A stretch of 64,000 nucleotides of DNA from an uncultured Oscillospiraceae bacterium (GTDB taxonomy: Bacteria; Bacillota; Clostridia; Oscillospirales; Oscillospiraceae). The position numbers and the translations under genes were made by a program. The stretch lies in contig CAJUAW010000001.1 in NCBI GenBank assembly GCA_910584605.1, positions 7,387-71,386 of the forward strand. The letters are read 5' to 3'. Under the pieces are notes generated by a model, which did no database searches, was not told the DNA's origin, and saw only the letters and a list, made by a program, of their open reading frames with translations. How positions within the stretch are numbered: position 1 is the first letter of the stretch; each line of letters opens with the position of its first letter. Below, piece after piece: positions 1 through 9,033 of this stretch.

Positions 1-495
1 AGCTACCTGCCCGACCGGATGTACTTTGCCGATTGGATGAAGGCCACCGACCTGTTCGACCTGTTTCAGGATTTTTACAGCGACTTTGAGTACGAGAAGG
101 CCCTCGCCATGTGCCAGAGCCTGGGAGTGGAACCCCGGGACCGGCTGAAGGCCATGTCCAAGGGCACCAAGGAGAAGGTGCAGCTGGTGCTGGTCATGGC
201 CCGGAAGGCCAAGCTGTACCTGCTGGACGAGCCCATCGCCGGGGTGGACCCGGCGGCCCGGGATTTCATCCTGCGCACCATCCTCACCAATTACAACGAG
301 GAGGGCACCGTCCTGATCTCCACCCACCTGATCTCCGACGTGGAGAAGGTGCTGGATGAGGCCATTTTCCTGAAGGAAGGCAAAATCATCCTCCACGACA
401 CGGTGGATAACATCCGGGAACGGGAGGGCAAAAGTGTGGACGCGCTTTTCCGGGAGATGTTCCGGGCGGAGCCTATGGAAGGAGGGGAGTTCTGA
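1..495 (+). CDS. ABC transporter ATP-binding protein (5' end outside window)
   Basis: Nucleotide-binding subunit of an ABC exporter; it would hydrolyse ATP on the cytoplasmic face for the permease that follows. The reading frame is open from base 1, so the Walker A part lies upstream of the window. Visible are a degenerate signature motif (AMSKGTKEK), Walker B with catalytic glutamate (LYLLDEPIAGVDP) and the H-loop (LISTHL). The stop overlaps the next ATG by one base (TGATG), so the two genes are translationally coupled. The MSKGTKEK signature and short C-terminus fit the YtrB/EcsA-type exporters often placed after GntR regulators in Firmicutes. The substrate cannot be told. Confidence 0.9.
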   Translation, partial: SYLPDRMYFADWMKATDLFDLFQDFYSDFEYEKALAMCQSLGVEPRDRLKAMSKGTKEKVQLVLVMARKAKLYLLDEPIAGVDPAARDFILRTILTNYNEEGTVLISTHLISDVEKVLDEAIFLKEGKIILHDTVDNIREREGKSVDALFREMFRAEPMEGGEF

Positions 496-1292
496 TGCTG
501 TTTAAGCTGTTAAAATACGACTTCCGGGCCATGTGGAAGCAGTTTTCCCTCATCTGGGGGGCGGCACTGGTGCTGGCCCTAGTGAATCGGTTTAGTATTT
601 TTTGGGATGTGGACGACCACGTTATCGGCCTCAGCGATACCACCGCCTCAGGCATTACGATTTTCGCCTTTATAGCCGTTCTGGCTGCCATGTTCGTCAT
701 CGCTGTCATCTTTGTGGTCAACCGCTTCTCCAAGGGACTGCTGGGCAATGAGGGCTATTTGATGCATACTCTCCCCGTCCGGCCCTGGGAGCTGGTGCTG
801 TCCAAGCTGATCTGCGGAACCGTCACCTGGATAGGTTGCGGGGTGGTGGCCCTTTTGTCCCCCTTCATCATGGCCCCTGTGAACTGGCTTGAGCTGATAC
901 AATTCTCCTTCTGGTCGGAGGCTTTTCGGGGAATTTTCCATGGAGTCATGAAGCACCCCGGCGTGCTGGTCCTGTTGGCGGAATTCTGCCTGGTAATCCT
1001 CTCCCTGCTGGTGCTCTTTATCGCGTCCATGTATCTGGCTATGGCCGTGGGGCACCTGTTCTCCCGCCACCGGCGGCTCATCAGCGTGGCCGTATTCATC
1101 GGACTGTATATCTTGATTGTGAATATATATGGGCGGGTGTTCTCCGTCCGCTTCGTACAGGCTCTGATGAACATGGCTACCGTCAACGCCTACGGCTCCA
1201 TGCTCACCGCCAGCGCCATTATGCTCATTCCCGCCGCCGCCTTTCTGGCTGTGGTGTGCTGGATTCTGGAGCACAAGCTGAATTTGGAGTAA
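495..1292 (+). CDS. ABC transporter permease (membrane subunit)
   Basis: Integral membrane partner of the preceding ATPase, 265 aa. About six hydrophobic segments are visible, around residues 15-35, 52-75, 100-125, 160-185, 195-215 and 235-260, with a cytoplasmic basic stretch (HLFSRHRRL) near residue 190. No solute-binding protein is next to it, which argues for an exporter rather than an importer. The start ATG overlaps the upstream stop. A strong terminator follows directly, so this gene ends the operon. Substrate unknown; bacitracin/acetoin-type YtrCD-like roles are only guesses. Confidence 0.85.
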   Translation: MLFKLLKYDFRAMWKQFSLIWGAALVLALVNRFSIFWDVDDHVIGLSDTTASGITIFAFIAVLAAMFVIAVIFVVNRFSKGLLGNEGYLMHTLPVRPWELVLSKLICGTVTWIGCGVVALLSPFIMAPVNWLELIQFSFWSEAFRGIFHGVMKHPGVLVLLAEFCLVILSLLVLFIASMYLAMAVGHLFSRHRRLISVAVFIGLYILIVNIYGRVFSVRFVQALMNMATVNAYGSMLTASAIMLIPAAAFLAVVCWILEHKLNLE

Positions 1293-1294
1293 CA

Positions 1295-1326
1295 AAACCC
1301 GCCTGGAGCATACTCCAGGCGGGTTT
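1295..1326. terminator. Bidirectional intrinsic terminator
   Basis: Perfect 14-bp stem (arms 1295-1308 and 1313-1326, starting AAACCCGCC) with a CATA loop. A-run and T-run at the two ends make it usable from both sides. It separates the convergent ABC permease gene and the 1330-2625 gene. Confidence 0.9.
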
Positions 1327-1329
1327 CCC

Positions 1330-2625
1330 TTATTCCATGCACCACAGGGCTCGGATCTCCTCGTGCCGCCGTCTGGCCGCGTCGGTGTTGGCCAGGTTGC
1401 CCTCGCAGCTCCACACTCCATTGCGGCGGATGGCGCTGAGAACGTCGTCCCGATGGTCGATGCGGCTCAGCAGAAACAGGACCTCCCGGCGGATAATCCC
1501 GGCGCAGGGCTCCTGAAAGACCACATATTCCTCCACCGTCTGGCCGCAGAACACCGTCTTGGCCAGCAGCTTGGTATCCACCTCCATGTAGCTCCTCACG
1601 TCCGCGATGAGCCGGTAGACGGCGGACTCCTGCCCGTCAAAGGCCATGCACATGCACCGGTCCTGCTCTCGGAGCAGCGCCAGGGTAAAGGGGAAGGTCT
1701 GGTACACCGTCTTCCGGAGGCGGCGGACATAGGCCCCCTCGCCCCGGAGGACGAAATGCAGCTCCAGCCGGTCCAGCTCTCCGCCGCAGAACCGGTCCAG
1801 CGTCCCCTCCAGCTCCCGGACGGTCCAGCCCTCCCAGGGGATGGTCTCCGGGGCGGGGCGCTTTTGGGGAAACAGCCCGTACACCCAGGGCCGGGAGGGA
1901 GCCCGGCGGAGCGCCTTGACGCCGGTGAGGAAGGGCAGGCAGGTCTCCGGTCCCGGCTCCCGCTCCGGCGGACGCTGTCCGCCCTCCCGGTCCGGGGCGT
2001 TCTCCTTCGGGGAGGAGGCGTCCGGGACCGGGGCCGTCTTCGTGGGGGCAAGCTGGCGGGAGGTGAGCATGTCATAGGCCCAGGGGACCAGATTGTTCAA
2101 AAAATCCTCCAGCTGCCAGCAGTCCCCCCGGGGATGGCGGTCGCCGGGGTGGGCCGGCAGGCCGCCGCCCGCCCGCTCCGCCTCTGTCCAGGGAGTCAGG
2201 TACCCCACAATATCCTCCCGGCCGGCGGGGAAGTATTGGGCCAGACGGGCCGCCCTCTGCTCCGGCGAGGCGTTGTCCCCAAAGCCGTCCTGCAGACCGT
2301 CGGGGACCGTCTGAAACTGATCCGTCAGACTGCCCTTGTAGCACAGGACGTAGCCCCACATGGCGTCATCGCGGACGTAGGCCAGCAGAACGGCGCAGTT
2401 CAGCCGTCCGGACAGGATGCGGGGCACGCTGGTATCCAAAATGCTCCGCCTCCACCGGACAAACACCCCCTCCCGCCGCTCCGCCCACTCCATCTCGGGC
2501 ACCTCCAGCCGGGACATGTCCAGCTCACCCATGTAGATCACGCCGGGCTTCAGCCGCTCCAGCTCCGCCTGGACATGCTTGCGCCGCTGGTGCGGACAGA
2601 TCAGCACATTTAAGAATCTGCTCAT
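1330..2625 (-). CDS. Hypothetical protein, 431 aa, family not recognised
   Basis: I do not recognise this protein. The start at 2625 (MSRFLNVLICPHQRRK) is chosen over an upstream ATG at 2736 because GGAAGGAGT lies 8-9 nt before it and the promoter TATAAT lies between the two. It looks soluble: no signal peptide or membrane segment. Residues about 1-190 form a first compact region, then a low-complexity Pro/Glu/Arg linker (about 195-235), then a C-terminal region rich in charged residues and cysteine, ending LWCME. The linker suggests two domains. It has its own promoter, divergent from the arabinose sensor operon, and ends at the shared terminator, so it is monocistronic. Confidence 0.75.
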   Translation of the reverse strand: MSRFLNVLICPHQRRKHVQAELERLKPGVIYMGELDMSRLEVPEMEWAERREGVFVRWRRSILDTSVPRILSGRLNCAVLLAYVRDDAMWGYVLCYKGSLTDQFQTVPDGLQDGFGDNASPEQRAARLAQYFPAGREDIVGYLTPWTEAERAGGGLPAHPGDRHPRGDCWQLEDFLNNLVPWAYDMLTSRQLAPTKTAPVPDASSPKENAPDREGGQRPPEREPGPETCLPFLTGVKALRRAPSRPWVYGLFPQKRPAPETIPWEGWTVRELEGTLDRFCGGELDRLELHFVLRGEGAYVRRLRKTVYQTFPFTLALLREQDRCMCMAFDGQESAVYRLIADVRSYMEVDTKLLAKTVFCGQTVEEYVVFQEPCAGIIRREVLFLLSRIDHRDDVLSAIRRNGVWSCEGNLANTDAARRRHEEIRALWCME

Positions 2626-2658
2626 ACACACACTCCTTCCAGATCCCTGTCTATCTGT

Positions 2659-2686
2659 ATTATAGCGGTCCGGGAAAGAATTGCAA
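2659..2686 (-). promoter_or_regulatory. Promoter of the 431-aa gene
   Basis: On the minus strand, -35 TTGCAA (2681-2686), 16-nt spacer, -10 TATAAT (2659-2664), about 35 nt before the ATG at 2625. Confidence 0.7.
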
Positions 2687-2700
2687 GCCTTCGATTTTCC

Positions 2701-2729
2701 TTGCTGTTTCAAGGGTTCTGCGGTATAAT
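2701..2729 (+). promoter_or_regulatory. Promoter of the arabinose-type sensor operon
   Basis: -35 TTGCTG (2701-2706), 17-nt spacer, -10 TATAAT (2724-2729), followed by a GGGAGGTG ribosome site at 2747-2754 before the ATG at 2760. It is back to back with the minus-strand promoter at 2659-2686. Confidence 0.75.
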
Positions 2730-2759
2730 GGGACACACTATAGATAGGGAGGTGCCCCC

Positions 2760-4379
2760 ATGCTGCGTGTATTTTTAGTGGAAGACGAGAGCACCATCCG
2801 CGAGACGCTTCGGGACACGGTCCCCTGGGCGCAGTGCGGCTACGAGTTCGCTGGAGAGGCGGGGGACGGGGAGATGGCCCTGCCCCTCATCCGTCAGGCC
2901 AAGCCGGATGTGCTGATCACCGACATCCGCATGCCCTTTATGGACGGCCTGGACCTGAGCCGTTTGGTCCTGCGGGAGTTTCCCAACGTGAAAATCATCA
3001 TCATCTCCGGCTATGACGACTTCGAGTACGCCCGTCAGGCCATCGACATCGGAGTGGAGCGTTTTTTGCTGAAGCCCATCACCAAAAACAGCCTGATGGG
3101 CGTGCTGACCGAGGTAAAGGAGAAGATTGAGGGGGAGCAGCACAATTATCTGGCCCAATTCCACCAGGAGGCTCAGGAGTATGAGCAGTACGCCCGCCGC
3201 CGCTTCTTCGAGCGGGTGGTGGGGGGACAGCTCACCGTCCAGCAGATCTACGAGGAGGCCGCCAAGCTGGACCTGGACCTGCGGGCCCAGTGCTACACCA
3301 TCGCCCTGTTCTCCATCCTGCCCAAGGGGACCGGCGTGTCCGAGGTCTACTCCGAGCCCGCCGCCCGGGTCCGGGACGCCCTGCTGGAGCATTTTATGAA
3401 GTATCCGGAATACTTACTGCTGAGGTGGAATCTGAACACCTACGTGGTCCTGATCAAGGCGGACAAGGACAAGATGGACGGCTGCATCCGCCGGTGCGTC
3501 GACACCGTGCGGGACCAATACGAGTCCTGCGCCCCCGACCAGAACTGGTCGCTGGCCATTGGCTCCCCCACCCAGCGGCTCAGCGCCCTGCCCGTCTGCT
3601 TTGAGGAGGTCTCCCGCCTGTGGTCCTGCCGGTACATCCTGCCCCGGCAGCACATTTTGTCCTCCGAGACGGTGGGCTTCCTCACCCAGCAGGACGGCGG
3701 GGACAATCTGGCTGGCCTGGACCCCGCTAAGGTCAACCCCTCCATCTGGCAGGGCCTGCTCCAGTCCGCCGCTGCCGAGGAGATCCCCAGCTGTGTGGAC
3801 GAGTTCCTCCTCAGCGTGGCCCAGGCCCTGGGCTCCCAGCCCTTCTGCCAGTTTCTGATGCTCAGCGTCCGCTTCACCGCCACCGAATATGTTGCCGGCC
3901 TGGGCGTCAGCCAGGAGGAGTTCCTCGCCCTGCTGGACTGCCTGGAGCTCACCGGCCAGAACGTCACCCAGGCGGACCTGAAGCACTACCTCACCCAGGT
4001 CCTCTTCCAGGCCCTCACCCTGCGGGACCGGGCCTCCAGCAGCCAGTACGGCTCCCTCATCGGCCAGGCGGTGGACTACATCGACAACCACTTCACCGAC
4101 GACACCCTCTCCCTCAACCTGGTGGCTCGGGAGATCAACATCAGCGCCAACTACCTCTCCGCCGTCTTCAGCCAGGAGATGGGGGTCACCTTTACCGAGT
4201 ATGTCACCGGCAAGCGCATGGAAAAGGCCCGCGAGCTGCTGCGCTCCACCGACAAACGCTCCGGAGAGATCGCCTTCGCCGTGGGGTACCGGGACCCCCA
4301 CTACTTCTCCTTCCTCTTCAAAAAGACGCAGGGCTGCACCCCCCGCGGCTACCGGGCGGGAGGAGGACGGCGCACATGA
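2760..4379 (+). CDS. YesN-type response regulator with AraC DNA-binding domain
   Basis: Transcription factor of a three-gene sensory operon, 539 aa. Receiver domain at residues 1-120 with the acidic pair E8-D9-E10, phospho-acceptor D55 (VLITDIRMPFMDG) and the conserved Lys in FLLKPI. A long middle region (about 130-420) of the YesN kind has no named motif I can see. The C-terminal AraC/XylS double helix-turn-helix is at about 430-530 (LNLVAREINISANYLSAVF and AFAVGYRDPHYFSFLFKK). The stop overlaps the kinase ATG (ATGA). Known family members activate sugar-transport operons; here the likely target is the arabinose transporter operon 9 kb downstream (inference). Confidence 0.92.
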   Translation: MLRVFLVEDESTIRETLRDTVPWAQCGYEFAGEAGDGEMALPLIRQAKPDVLITDIRMPFMDGLDLSRLVLREFPNVKIIIISGYDDFEYARQAIDIGVERFLLKPITKNSLMGVLTEVKEKIEGEQHNYLAQFHQEAQEYEQYARRRFFERVVGGQLTVQQIYEEAAKLDLDLRAQCYTIALFSILPKGTGVSEVYSEPAARVRDALLEHFMKYPEYLLLRWNLNTYVVLIKADKDKMDGCIRRCVDTVRDQYESCAPDQNWSLAIGSPTQRLSALPVCFEEVSRLWSCRYILPRQHILSSETVGFLTQQDGGDNLAGLDPAKVNPSIWQGLLQSAAAEEIPSCVDEFLLSVAQALGSQPFCQFLMLSVRFTATEYVAGLGVSQEEFLALLDCLELTGQNVTQADLKHYLTQVLFQALTLRDRASSSQYGSLIGQAVDYIDNHFTDDTLSLNLVAREINISANYLSAVFSQEMGVTFTEYVTGKRMEKARELLRSTDKRSGEIAFAVGYRDPHYFSFLFKKTQGCTPRGYRAGGGRRT

Positions 4380-5788
4380 ACCGTCCCTCCTCCATCCAGC
4401 ACCGGCTCCGGGGGCTGATCCTCACCTTTGTGCTGCTGGCCGCCCTGATCCTGGCCGCCGCCTTCTCCATGATGGCCCGGTACAACAGCCGCTACAAGGA
4501 CCTGCTGTACAATGTGACCACCGCATCGGAATTCAACCAGGACTTTAAGGCGGCCATCGACCTGAAAATGTACTACTACCTGATCGAGAGCCAGTATTCC
4601 GACGGCCTCCCGCTGGAGGAGGTCCGGGCCGCCCAGCAGCTGGCCCGGGATCTGCTGTCCTCCACCACGGAGAAGGACAGCCGCATGGCCATCTCCAGCG
4701 TGCTCAGCCTGTGCCAGAACCTGGAGGAGAAAATCTACGAGCTCCGGGACACCGGCAGCTACGACGAGCGCCAGAACCAGCTGGAAAACAACATCTACGT
4801 CCTCACCTCCCTCATCCAGGAGTATATGTACAACTACCTCTACTACGAGGCGGTGCATCTCAACGCCCTCCAGGCCCAGACCGGCCGCCAGCTGGTGGCT
4901 GATTTTCTGCTGATCGCCGCCTGCACCGCCCTGCTGGTGCTGTTCTTCTCCTGGAGGGCCGCCCGGCTGGGCCGGTCCATCACCCGGCCCATCGCCGCCC
5001 TGTGCACCCGGGTGGCGGGCATCGGCAGCGGCGACCTGGAGGAGCGGGAGCCCATCCGGTCGGAGGAGTATGAGATCCGCACCCTCAGCGAGGGCTTTGA
5101 GCAGATGGTGGGCCGCCTGAACCGGCAGATCCAGGAGACCTCCCGGAATCAGGAGAGCCTGCGCCGGGCCGAGCTGGCCTTGATCCAGGCCCAGATCAAC
5201 CCCCACTTTCTCTACAACACCATGGACACCATCATCTGGCTCATCGAGGCGGAGAAGACGGAGGAGGCGGTGGAGATGGTGTCCAACCTGTCCTCCTTTT
5301 TCCGCCACTCCCTGAGCCGGGGGGAGGACGTCATCACCCTCCGGGAGGAGGAGCAGCACGTATGCAGCTACCTGCAGATCCAGCAGGCCCGATACCGGGA
5401 CATCATGCGGTACACCGTCAACATCGCGCCGGAGCTGAAGGACGTCTCCCTGCCCAAGCTCACCCTCCAGCCCCTGGTGGAGAACGCCCTGTACCACGGC
5501 ATCAAGCTGAAGCGGGGACTGGGCCACATCTACGTGGTGGGCCGGGCCGAGGGGGATGACATCCTCCTCCAGGTCACCGACGACGGCGTGGGCATGTCCC
5601 CGGAGCGGCGGGAGGAGCTGACCCGCGCCATGGAGCAGGGGGAGCGGGTCGGGTTCGGCCTGTCCACCGTCCACGAACGGGTGCGGCTCTTCTTCGGCCC
5701 GCCCTATGGCCTTTCCATCTCCAGTCAGGAGGGGATCGGCACCACCATCAGCGTCCGCATCCCCTGGAGAAAGGAGGACCCGGTATGA
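4376..5788 (+). CDS. YesM/LytS-type sensor histidine kinase
   Basis: Membrane sensor kinase, 470 aa, cognate to the preceding regulator. Transmembrane segments at about residues 14-34 and 172-192 flank an extracellular domain of some 135 residues; a HAMP-like linker follows (SITRPIAALCTRV). The His_kinase domain carries the phospho-accepting histidine in QAQINPHFLYNTMD, and the ATPase domain has N-box PLVENALYHG and G-box DDGVGMS and GFGLSTV. Start and stop overlap its neighbours by four bases (ATGA both sides). In Clostridium the related LytS kinase receives the sugar signal from an adjacent periplasmic-binding protein, which matches the next gene. Confidence 0.93.
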   Translation: MNRPSSIQHRLRGLILTFVLLAALILAAAFSMMARYNSRYKDLLYNVTTASEFNQDFKAAIDLKMYYYLIESQYSDGLPLEEVRAAQQLARDLLSSTTEKDSRMAISSVLSLCQNLEEKIYELRDTGSYDERQNQLENNIYVLTSLIQEYMYNYLYYEAVHLNALQAQTGRQLVADFLLIAACTALLVLFFSWRAARLGRSITRPIAALCTRVAGIGSGDLEEREPIRSEEYEIRTLSEGFEQMVGRLNRQIQETSRNQESLRRAELALIQAQINPHFLYNTMDTIIWLIEAEKTEEAVEMVSNLSSFFRHSLSRGEDVITLREEEQHVCSYLQIQQARYRDIMRYTVNIAPELKDVSLPKLTLQPLVENALYHGIKLKRGLGHIYVVGRAEGDDILLQVTDDGVGMSPERREELTRAMEQGERVGFGLSTVHERVRLFFGPPYGLSISSQEGIGTTISVRIPWRKEDPV

Positions 5789-6774
5789 AACAGCTTGTTT
5801 CCCTGCTCCTGTGCCTGTTCCTGCTGGCCTCCTGCGGCCTCCGGCAGTCCGGACAGCCAGAGTCGGAGACCCCCCCTGAGCTCCTGGTCATCGGGGTCAG
5901 TCAGGTAGGGTCGGAGTCCGGCTTCCGGGTGGCCAACACCGAATCCATCCGCTCCGTGTTCTCTGAGGAGGCGGGCTATCACCTCCTCTTTGAGGACGCC
6001 CGCCAGAAGCAGGAGAACCAGATCACCGCCATCCGCAAGTTCATCCAGCAGCAGGTGGACTGCATCCTCCTCATGCCCCTGTGCGTCACCGGCTGGGACT
6101 CGGTGCTTCAGGAGGCCAAGGCGGCGGGGATTCCCGTCATTTTGGTGGACCGCACCATTGAGGTGGCGGACGACAGCCTCTATGCCGCCCACGTGGGCTC
6201 CGACTTCTGCTGGGAGGGAGAGCAGGCCGCGGCCTGGCTGGAGGAGACCTTCCAGGACGCGAACGGGCCGGTCAACATCCTGCACATCCAGGGCACCTTG
6301 GGCTCCAGCGCCCAGCTGGGCCGGAGCGCCGGTCTGGAGCAGGCCGTCCAGACCCATGAAAACTGGACCCTCCTGGCTCAGCTGGACGGCGACTTCACCC
6401 AGGCCAAGACCTACGAGGTCACCTGCCAGTGGCTGGACAGCCAAAGCGAGCGGCCAGAGATCCACGCCGTCTACTGCGAGAACGACAACGCCGCCTTTGG
6501 GGCCATCCAGGCGCTGGAGGAGCGCGGCTACCGCTGCGGCGAGGGAGGGGTGCTCATTGTCTCCTTCGACGCCACCCGTCAGGGGCTGACCTACTGCCTG
6601 GAGGGGAAGATTTCCCTGGAGGTGGAGTGCGACCCTCTGGCCGGTCCCCTGGTGGAGAAGGTCATTCAAACCCTGCAGGCGGGCGGCACACCGGACAAAC
6701 ACTACTACGCCCAGGAGCGCCTGTTCACGCCGGAGGACCTGACCCAGGAGTTCATCAGCCAGCGGCCCTATTGA
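5785..6774 (+). CDS. Sugar-binding sensory lipoprotein (LacI-type periplasmic-binding fold)
   Basis: Extracellular sugar sensor, 329 aa. A lipoprotein signal peptide ends in LLAS-C17, so it is anchored outside the membrane. The rest is a type I periplasmic-binding fold and reads like a paralogue of the YtfQ protein at 14325: both have ..QVG.ES.., FIQQ.VD, TGWD.VL, GIPVI.VDRT and VGSDF. It lacks the Ser/Thr/Pro linker of YtfQ and has no permease beside it; instead it sits behind a kinase. It most likely presents arabinose or a related sugar to the kinase, as XylFII does for LytS in Clostridium beijerinckii. Ligand identity is inferred from the neighbouring ara genes. Confidence 0.88.
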   Translation: MKQLVSLLLCLFLLASCGLRQSGQPESETPPELLVIGVSQVGSESGFRVANTESIRSVFSEEAGYHLLFEDARQKQENQITAIRKFIQQQVDCILLMPLCVTGWDSVLQEAKAAGIPVILVDRTIEVADDSLYAAHVGSDFCWEGEQAAAWLEETFQDANGPVNILHIQGTLGSSAQLGRSAGLEQAVQTHENWTLLAQLDGDFTQAKTYEVTCQWLDSQSERPEIHAVYCENDNAAFGAIQALEERGYRCGEGGVLIVSFDATRQGLTYCLEGKISLEVECDPLAGPLVEKVIQTLQAGGTPDKHYYAQERLFTPEDLTQEFISQRPY

Positions 6775-6784
6775 CCAAAACGAA

Positions 6785-6813
6785 GCATCCCCCGGCCAAA
6801 GGCCGGGGGATGC
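6785..6813. terminator. Bidirectional terminator
   Basis: Perfect 13-bp stem (6785-6797 with 6801-6813) and AAA loop between the convergent sensor operon and araD. GC-rich; no long T-run on either side. Confidence 0.75.
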
Positions 6814-6820
6814 TCTGTGT

Positions 6821-7519
6821 TCAGCCCTGTCCGTAGTAGGCGCCGGGGCCGTGCTTGCGGAAATAGTGCTTATCCTGATAACGCTGGGGGGCGGGGCCGG
6901 CGGCGGCCCGCACCTGCCGGGTGAGGATGGCCATCTTGGCTACCTCCTCCAGCACCACCGCGTGGTACACCGCCTGGGCCGGGTCCTTGCCCCAGGTAAA
7001 GGGGCCGTGGCTGGCGCAGATCACGCCGGGGACGGCCTTGGGCTCGATGCACCGCTCCCGGAAGGTGTCCACAATGATGACGCCGGTGTTTTTCTCATAG
7101 TCCTCCTCCAGCTCCCCCTGGGTCAGATGGCGGGCGCAGGGGATGGAGCCGTAGAAGTAGTCGGCGTGGGTGGTGCCGAAGCAGGGGATGTCCTCTCCGG
7201 CCTGGGCCCAGGCCACCGCGTGGGGACTGTGGGTGTGGACGATGCCTCCCACCCCGGGAAAGGCTCTGTAAAGCTCCAGATGGGTTTTGGTGTCGCTGGA
7301 GGGCTTCCATTTGCCCTCCACCCGCTCGCCGCTCTCCAGGCTGACCACCACCATGTCTCCAGCGGTCATGCCGTCGTACTCCACCCCGGAGGGCTTGATG
7401 ACCATCAGGCCCTGATCCCGGTCCACGCCGGACACGTTGCCCCAGGTGAAGGTAACCAGATCGTACTTGGGCAGAAGGAGGTTGGCCTCCAGGACCTCCT
7501 GCTTGAGTGCTTCTAACAT
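6821..7519 (-). CDS. araD: L-ribulose-5-phosphate 4-epimerase
   Basis: Converts L-ribulose 5-phosphate to D-xylulose 5-phosphate, the last arabinose-specific step before the pentose phosphate pathway. 232 aa, the usual length. Class II aldolase fold: zinc-site histidines in VHTHSPHA and the later HGPF motif, phosphate-binding region TWGNVSG near residue 27, SSDTKTH near residue 80. ATG at 7519 is preceded by GAGGAGG. Last gene of the seven-gene ara operon; a GC hairpin (7537-7553) lies in the short gap after araA. Confidence 0.95.
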   Translation of the reverse strand: MLEALKQEVLEANLLLPKYDLVTFTWGNVSGVDRDQGLMVIKPSGVEYDGMTAGDMVVVSLESGERVEGKWKPSSDTKTHLELYRAFPGVGGIVHTHSPHAVAWAQAGEDIPCFGTTHADYFYGSIPCARHLTQGELEEDYEKNTGVIIVDTFRERCIEPKAVPGVICASHGPFTWGKDPAQAVYHAVVLEEVAKMAILTRQVRAAAGPAPQRYQDKHYFRKHGPGAYYGQG

Positions 7520-7556
7520 GATCTTCCTCCTCTCAGGCCCCCTCAGCGGGGGCTTT

Positions 7557-9020
7557 TTACTTCAGCTTCCAGGCCAGATCGGACAGGAACAGGTCATGCT
7601 CCAGGGACTCTACGGTGGTATCCTTGGTGATGTGGACAAACTCGATGTCCAGCATGTTGGCCCAGTCCTTCATCTGCTCGGCGGTGACGTCGTAGCTGAG
7701 GACGGTGTGGTGGGCGCCGCCGGCGGTGATCCAGCACTCCACGCCGGTGGTGAGAGAGGGCTCCGCCTGCCACATCACCCGGGCCACGGGCAGATTGGGC
7801 ATGGGCAGGATGGGCTTGACGCAGTGGATATCCTGGCAGATCAGGCGCAGGCGTCCCCCCATGTCGATGAGGCTGACCACGATGGCGTCCCCCTCCTTGC
7901 CCTCGAAGACCAGGCGGGCAGGGTCCTTCTCGTTCATGCCGATGCCCAGGTGGTGGGTCTCAATGCGGGGCTTTCCGGCGGCGCAGCAGGGGCAGACCTC
8001 CAGCATATGGGCGCCCAGGGAATACTCCTTGCCGGGCTCCAGGTTATAGGTGTAGTCCTCCATGAACAGGGAGCAGCCGTTGCCCCCCTCGCCCATAGCC
8101 TTCATAATGGCGGTCATGGCAGCCACCTTCCAGTCGCCCTCGCCGCCGTAGCCGTAGCCCTGAGCCATCAGGTGCTGGCTGGCCAGACCGGGCAGCTGTT
8201 CCATGCCGTACAGGTCCTGGAAGGTGTTGGAGAAGGCTTTGCAGCCCTCGGCGTCCATCATCTTCTTGATGGCAATCTCCTCCCGGGCCTGATAGCGGAT
8301 GTGGTCGATCTTGTCGGTAGCAATGTCGTAACTGGCCTTGTAGGTGTCCATGAGGGCGTCGATCTCGGCGTCGGTGACCTGATCCATCACCTTGACCAGG
8401 TCGCCCACGGCCCAGGTGTTCACCTGCCAGCCCAGCTTGGTCTGGACCTCCACCTTGTCGCCCTCGGTGACGGCCACCTCTCTCATATTATCACCAAACC
8501 GCATCACTTTCAAGCCCCTGGATACGACCACCCCCACGGCGGCCTTCATCCAGCTGCCGATGCGCTCCCGGACGGCCTCGTCCTGCCAGTGGCCGGCGAT
8601 GACCTTTCGGGACATCCGCAGCCGGGCGGCGATAAAGCCGTGCTCCCGGTCGCCGTGGGCGGCCTGGTTCAGGTTCATGAAGTCCATGTCGATCTCCTCG
8701 TTGGGGATGGCACGGTTGTACTGGGTGACAAAGTGGCAGTAGGGCTTCTGGAGATTGGCAAAGCCGTTGATCCACATCTTGGAGGGGGAGAAGGTGTGGC
8801 ACCAGGTGATGATTCCGGCGCAGGAATCGTCGTAGTTGGCCTCCTTGACCACGCTGGCGATCTCCTTGTTGGTCTTGGCGGTCACCTTGTAGATCAGAGG
8901 GAAGGGCAGGGCCTTAGACAGCTCATCCGCCATCTCCTGGGCCCGGGCGGCCACCGTCTCCAGCACCTCGGGGCCGTACAGGAACTGACTGCCCACCACA
9001 AACCAGAACGAGTAATTCAT
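7557..9020 (-). CDS. araA: L-arabinose isomerase
   Basis: Cytoplasmic enzyme interconverting L-arabinose and L-ribulose with Mn2+. 487 aa, close to the family's roughly 490-500. Start at 9020 ([16 protein letters not shown]) is set by TAAGGAGGA just upstream; a longer in-frame ORF to 9155 has no ribosome site and overlaps the kinase gene. Family hallmarks: N-terminal FVVGSQ.LYG, the [12 protein letters not shown] stretch, GEGDWK with a catalytic Glu, and HHLGIG with a metal-binding His in the C-terminal half. Lies between araB and araD in the same operon. Confidence 0.96.
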   Translation of the reverse strand: MNYSFWFVVGSQFLYGPEVLETVAARAQEMADELSKALPFPLIYKVTAKTNKEIASVVKEANYDDSCAGIITWCHTFSPSKMWINGFANLQKPYCHFVTQYNRAIPNEEIDMDFMNLNQAAHGDREHGFIAARLRMSRKVIAGHWQDEAVRERIGSWMKAAVGVVVSRGLKVMRFGDNMREVAVTEGDKVEVQTKLGWQVNTWAVGDLVKVMDQVTDAEIDALMDTYKASYDIATDKIDHIRYQAREEIAIKKMMDAEGCKAFSNTFQDLYGMEQLPGLASQHLMAQGYGYGGEGDWKVAAMTAIMKAMGEGGNGCSLFMEDYTYNLEPGKEYSLGAHMLEVCPCCAAGKPRIETHHLGIGMNEKDPARLVFEGKEGDAIVVSLIDMGGRLRLICQDIHCVKPILPMPNLPVARVMWQAEPSLTTGVECWITAGGAHHTVLSYDVTAEQMKDWANMLDIEFVHITKDTTVESLEHDLFLSDLAWKLK

Positions 9021-9033
9021 AAAAAGTTCCTCC

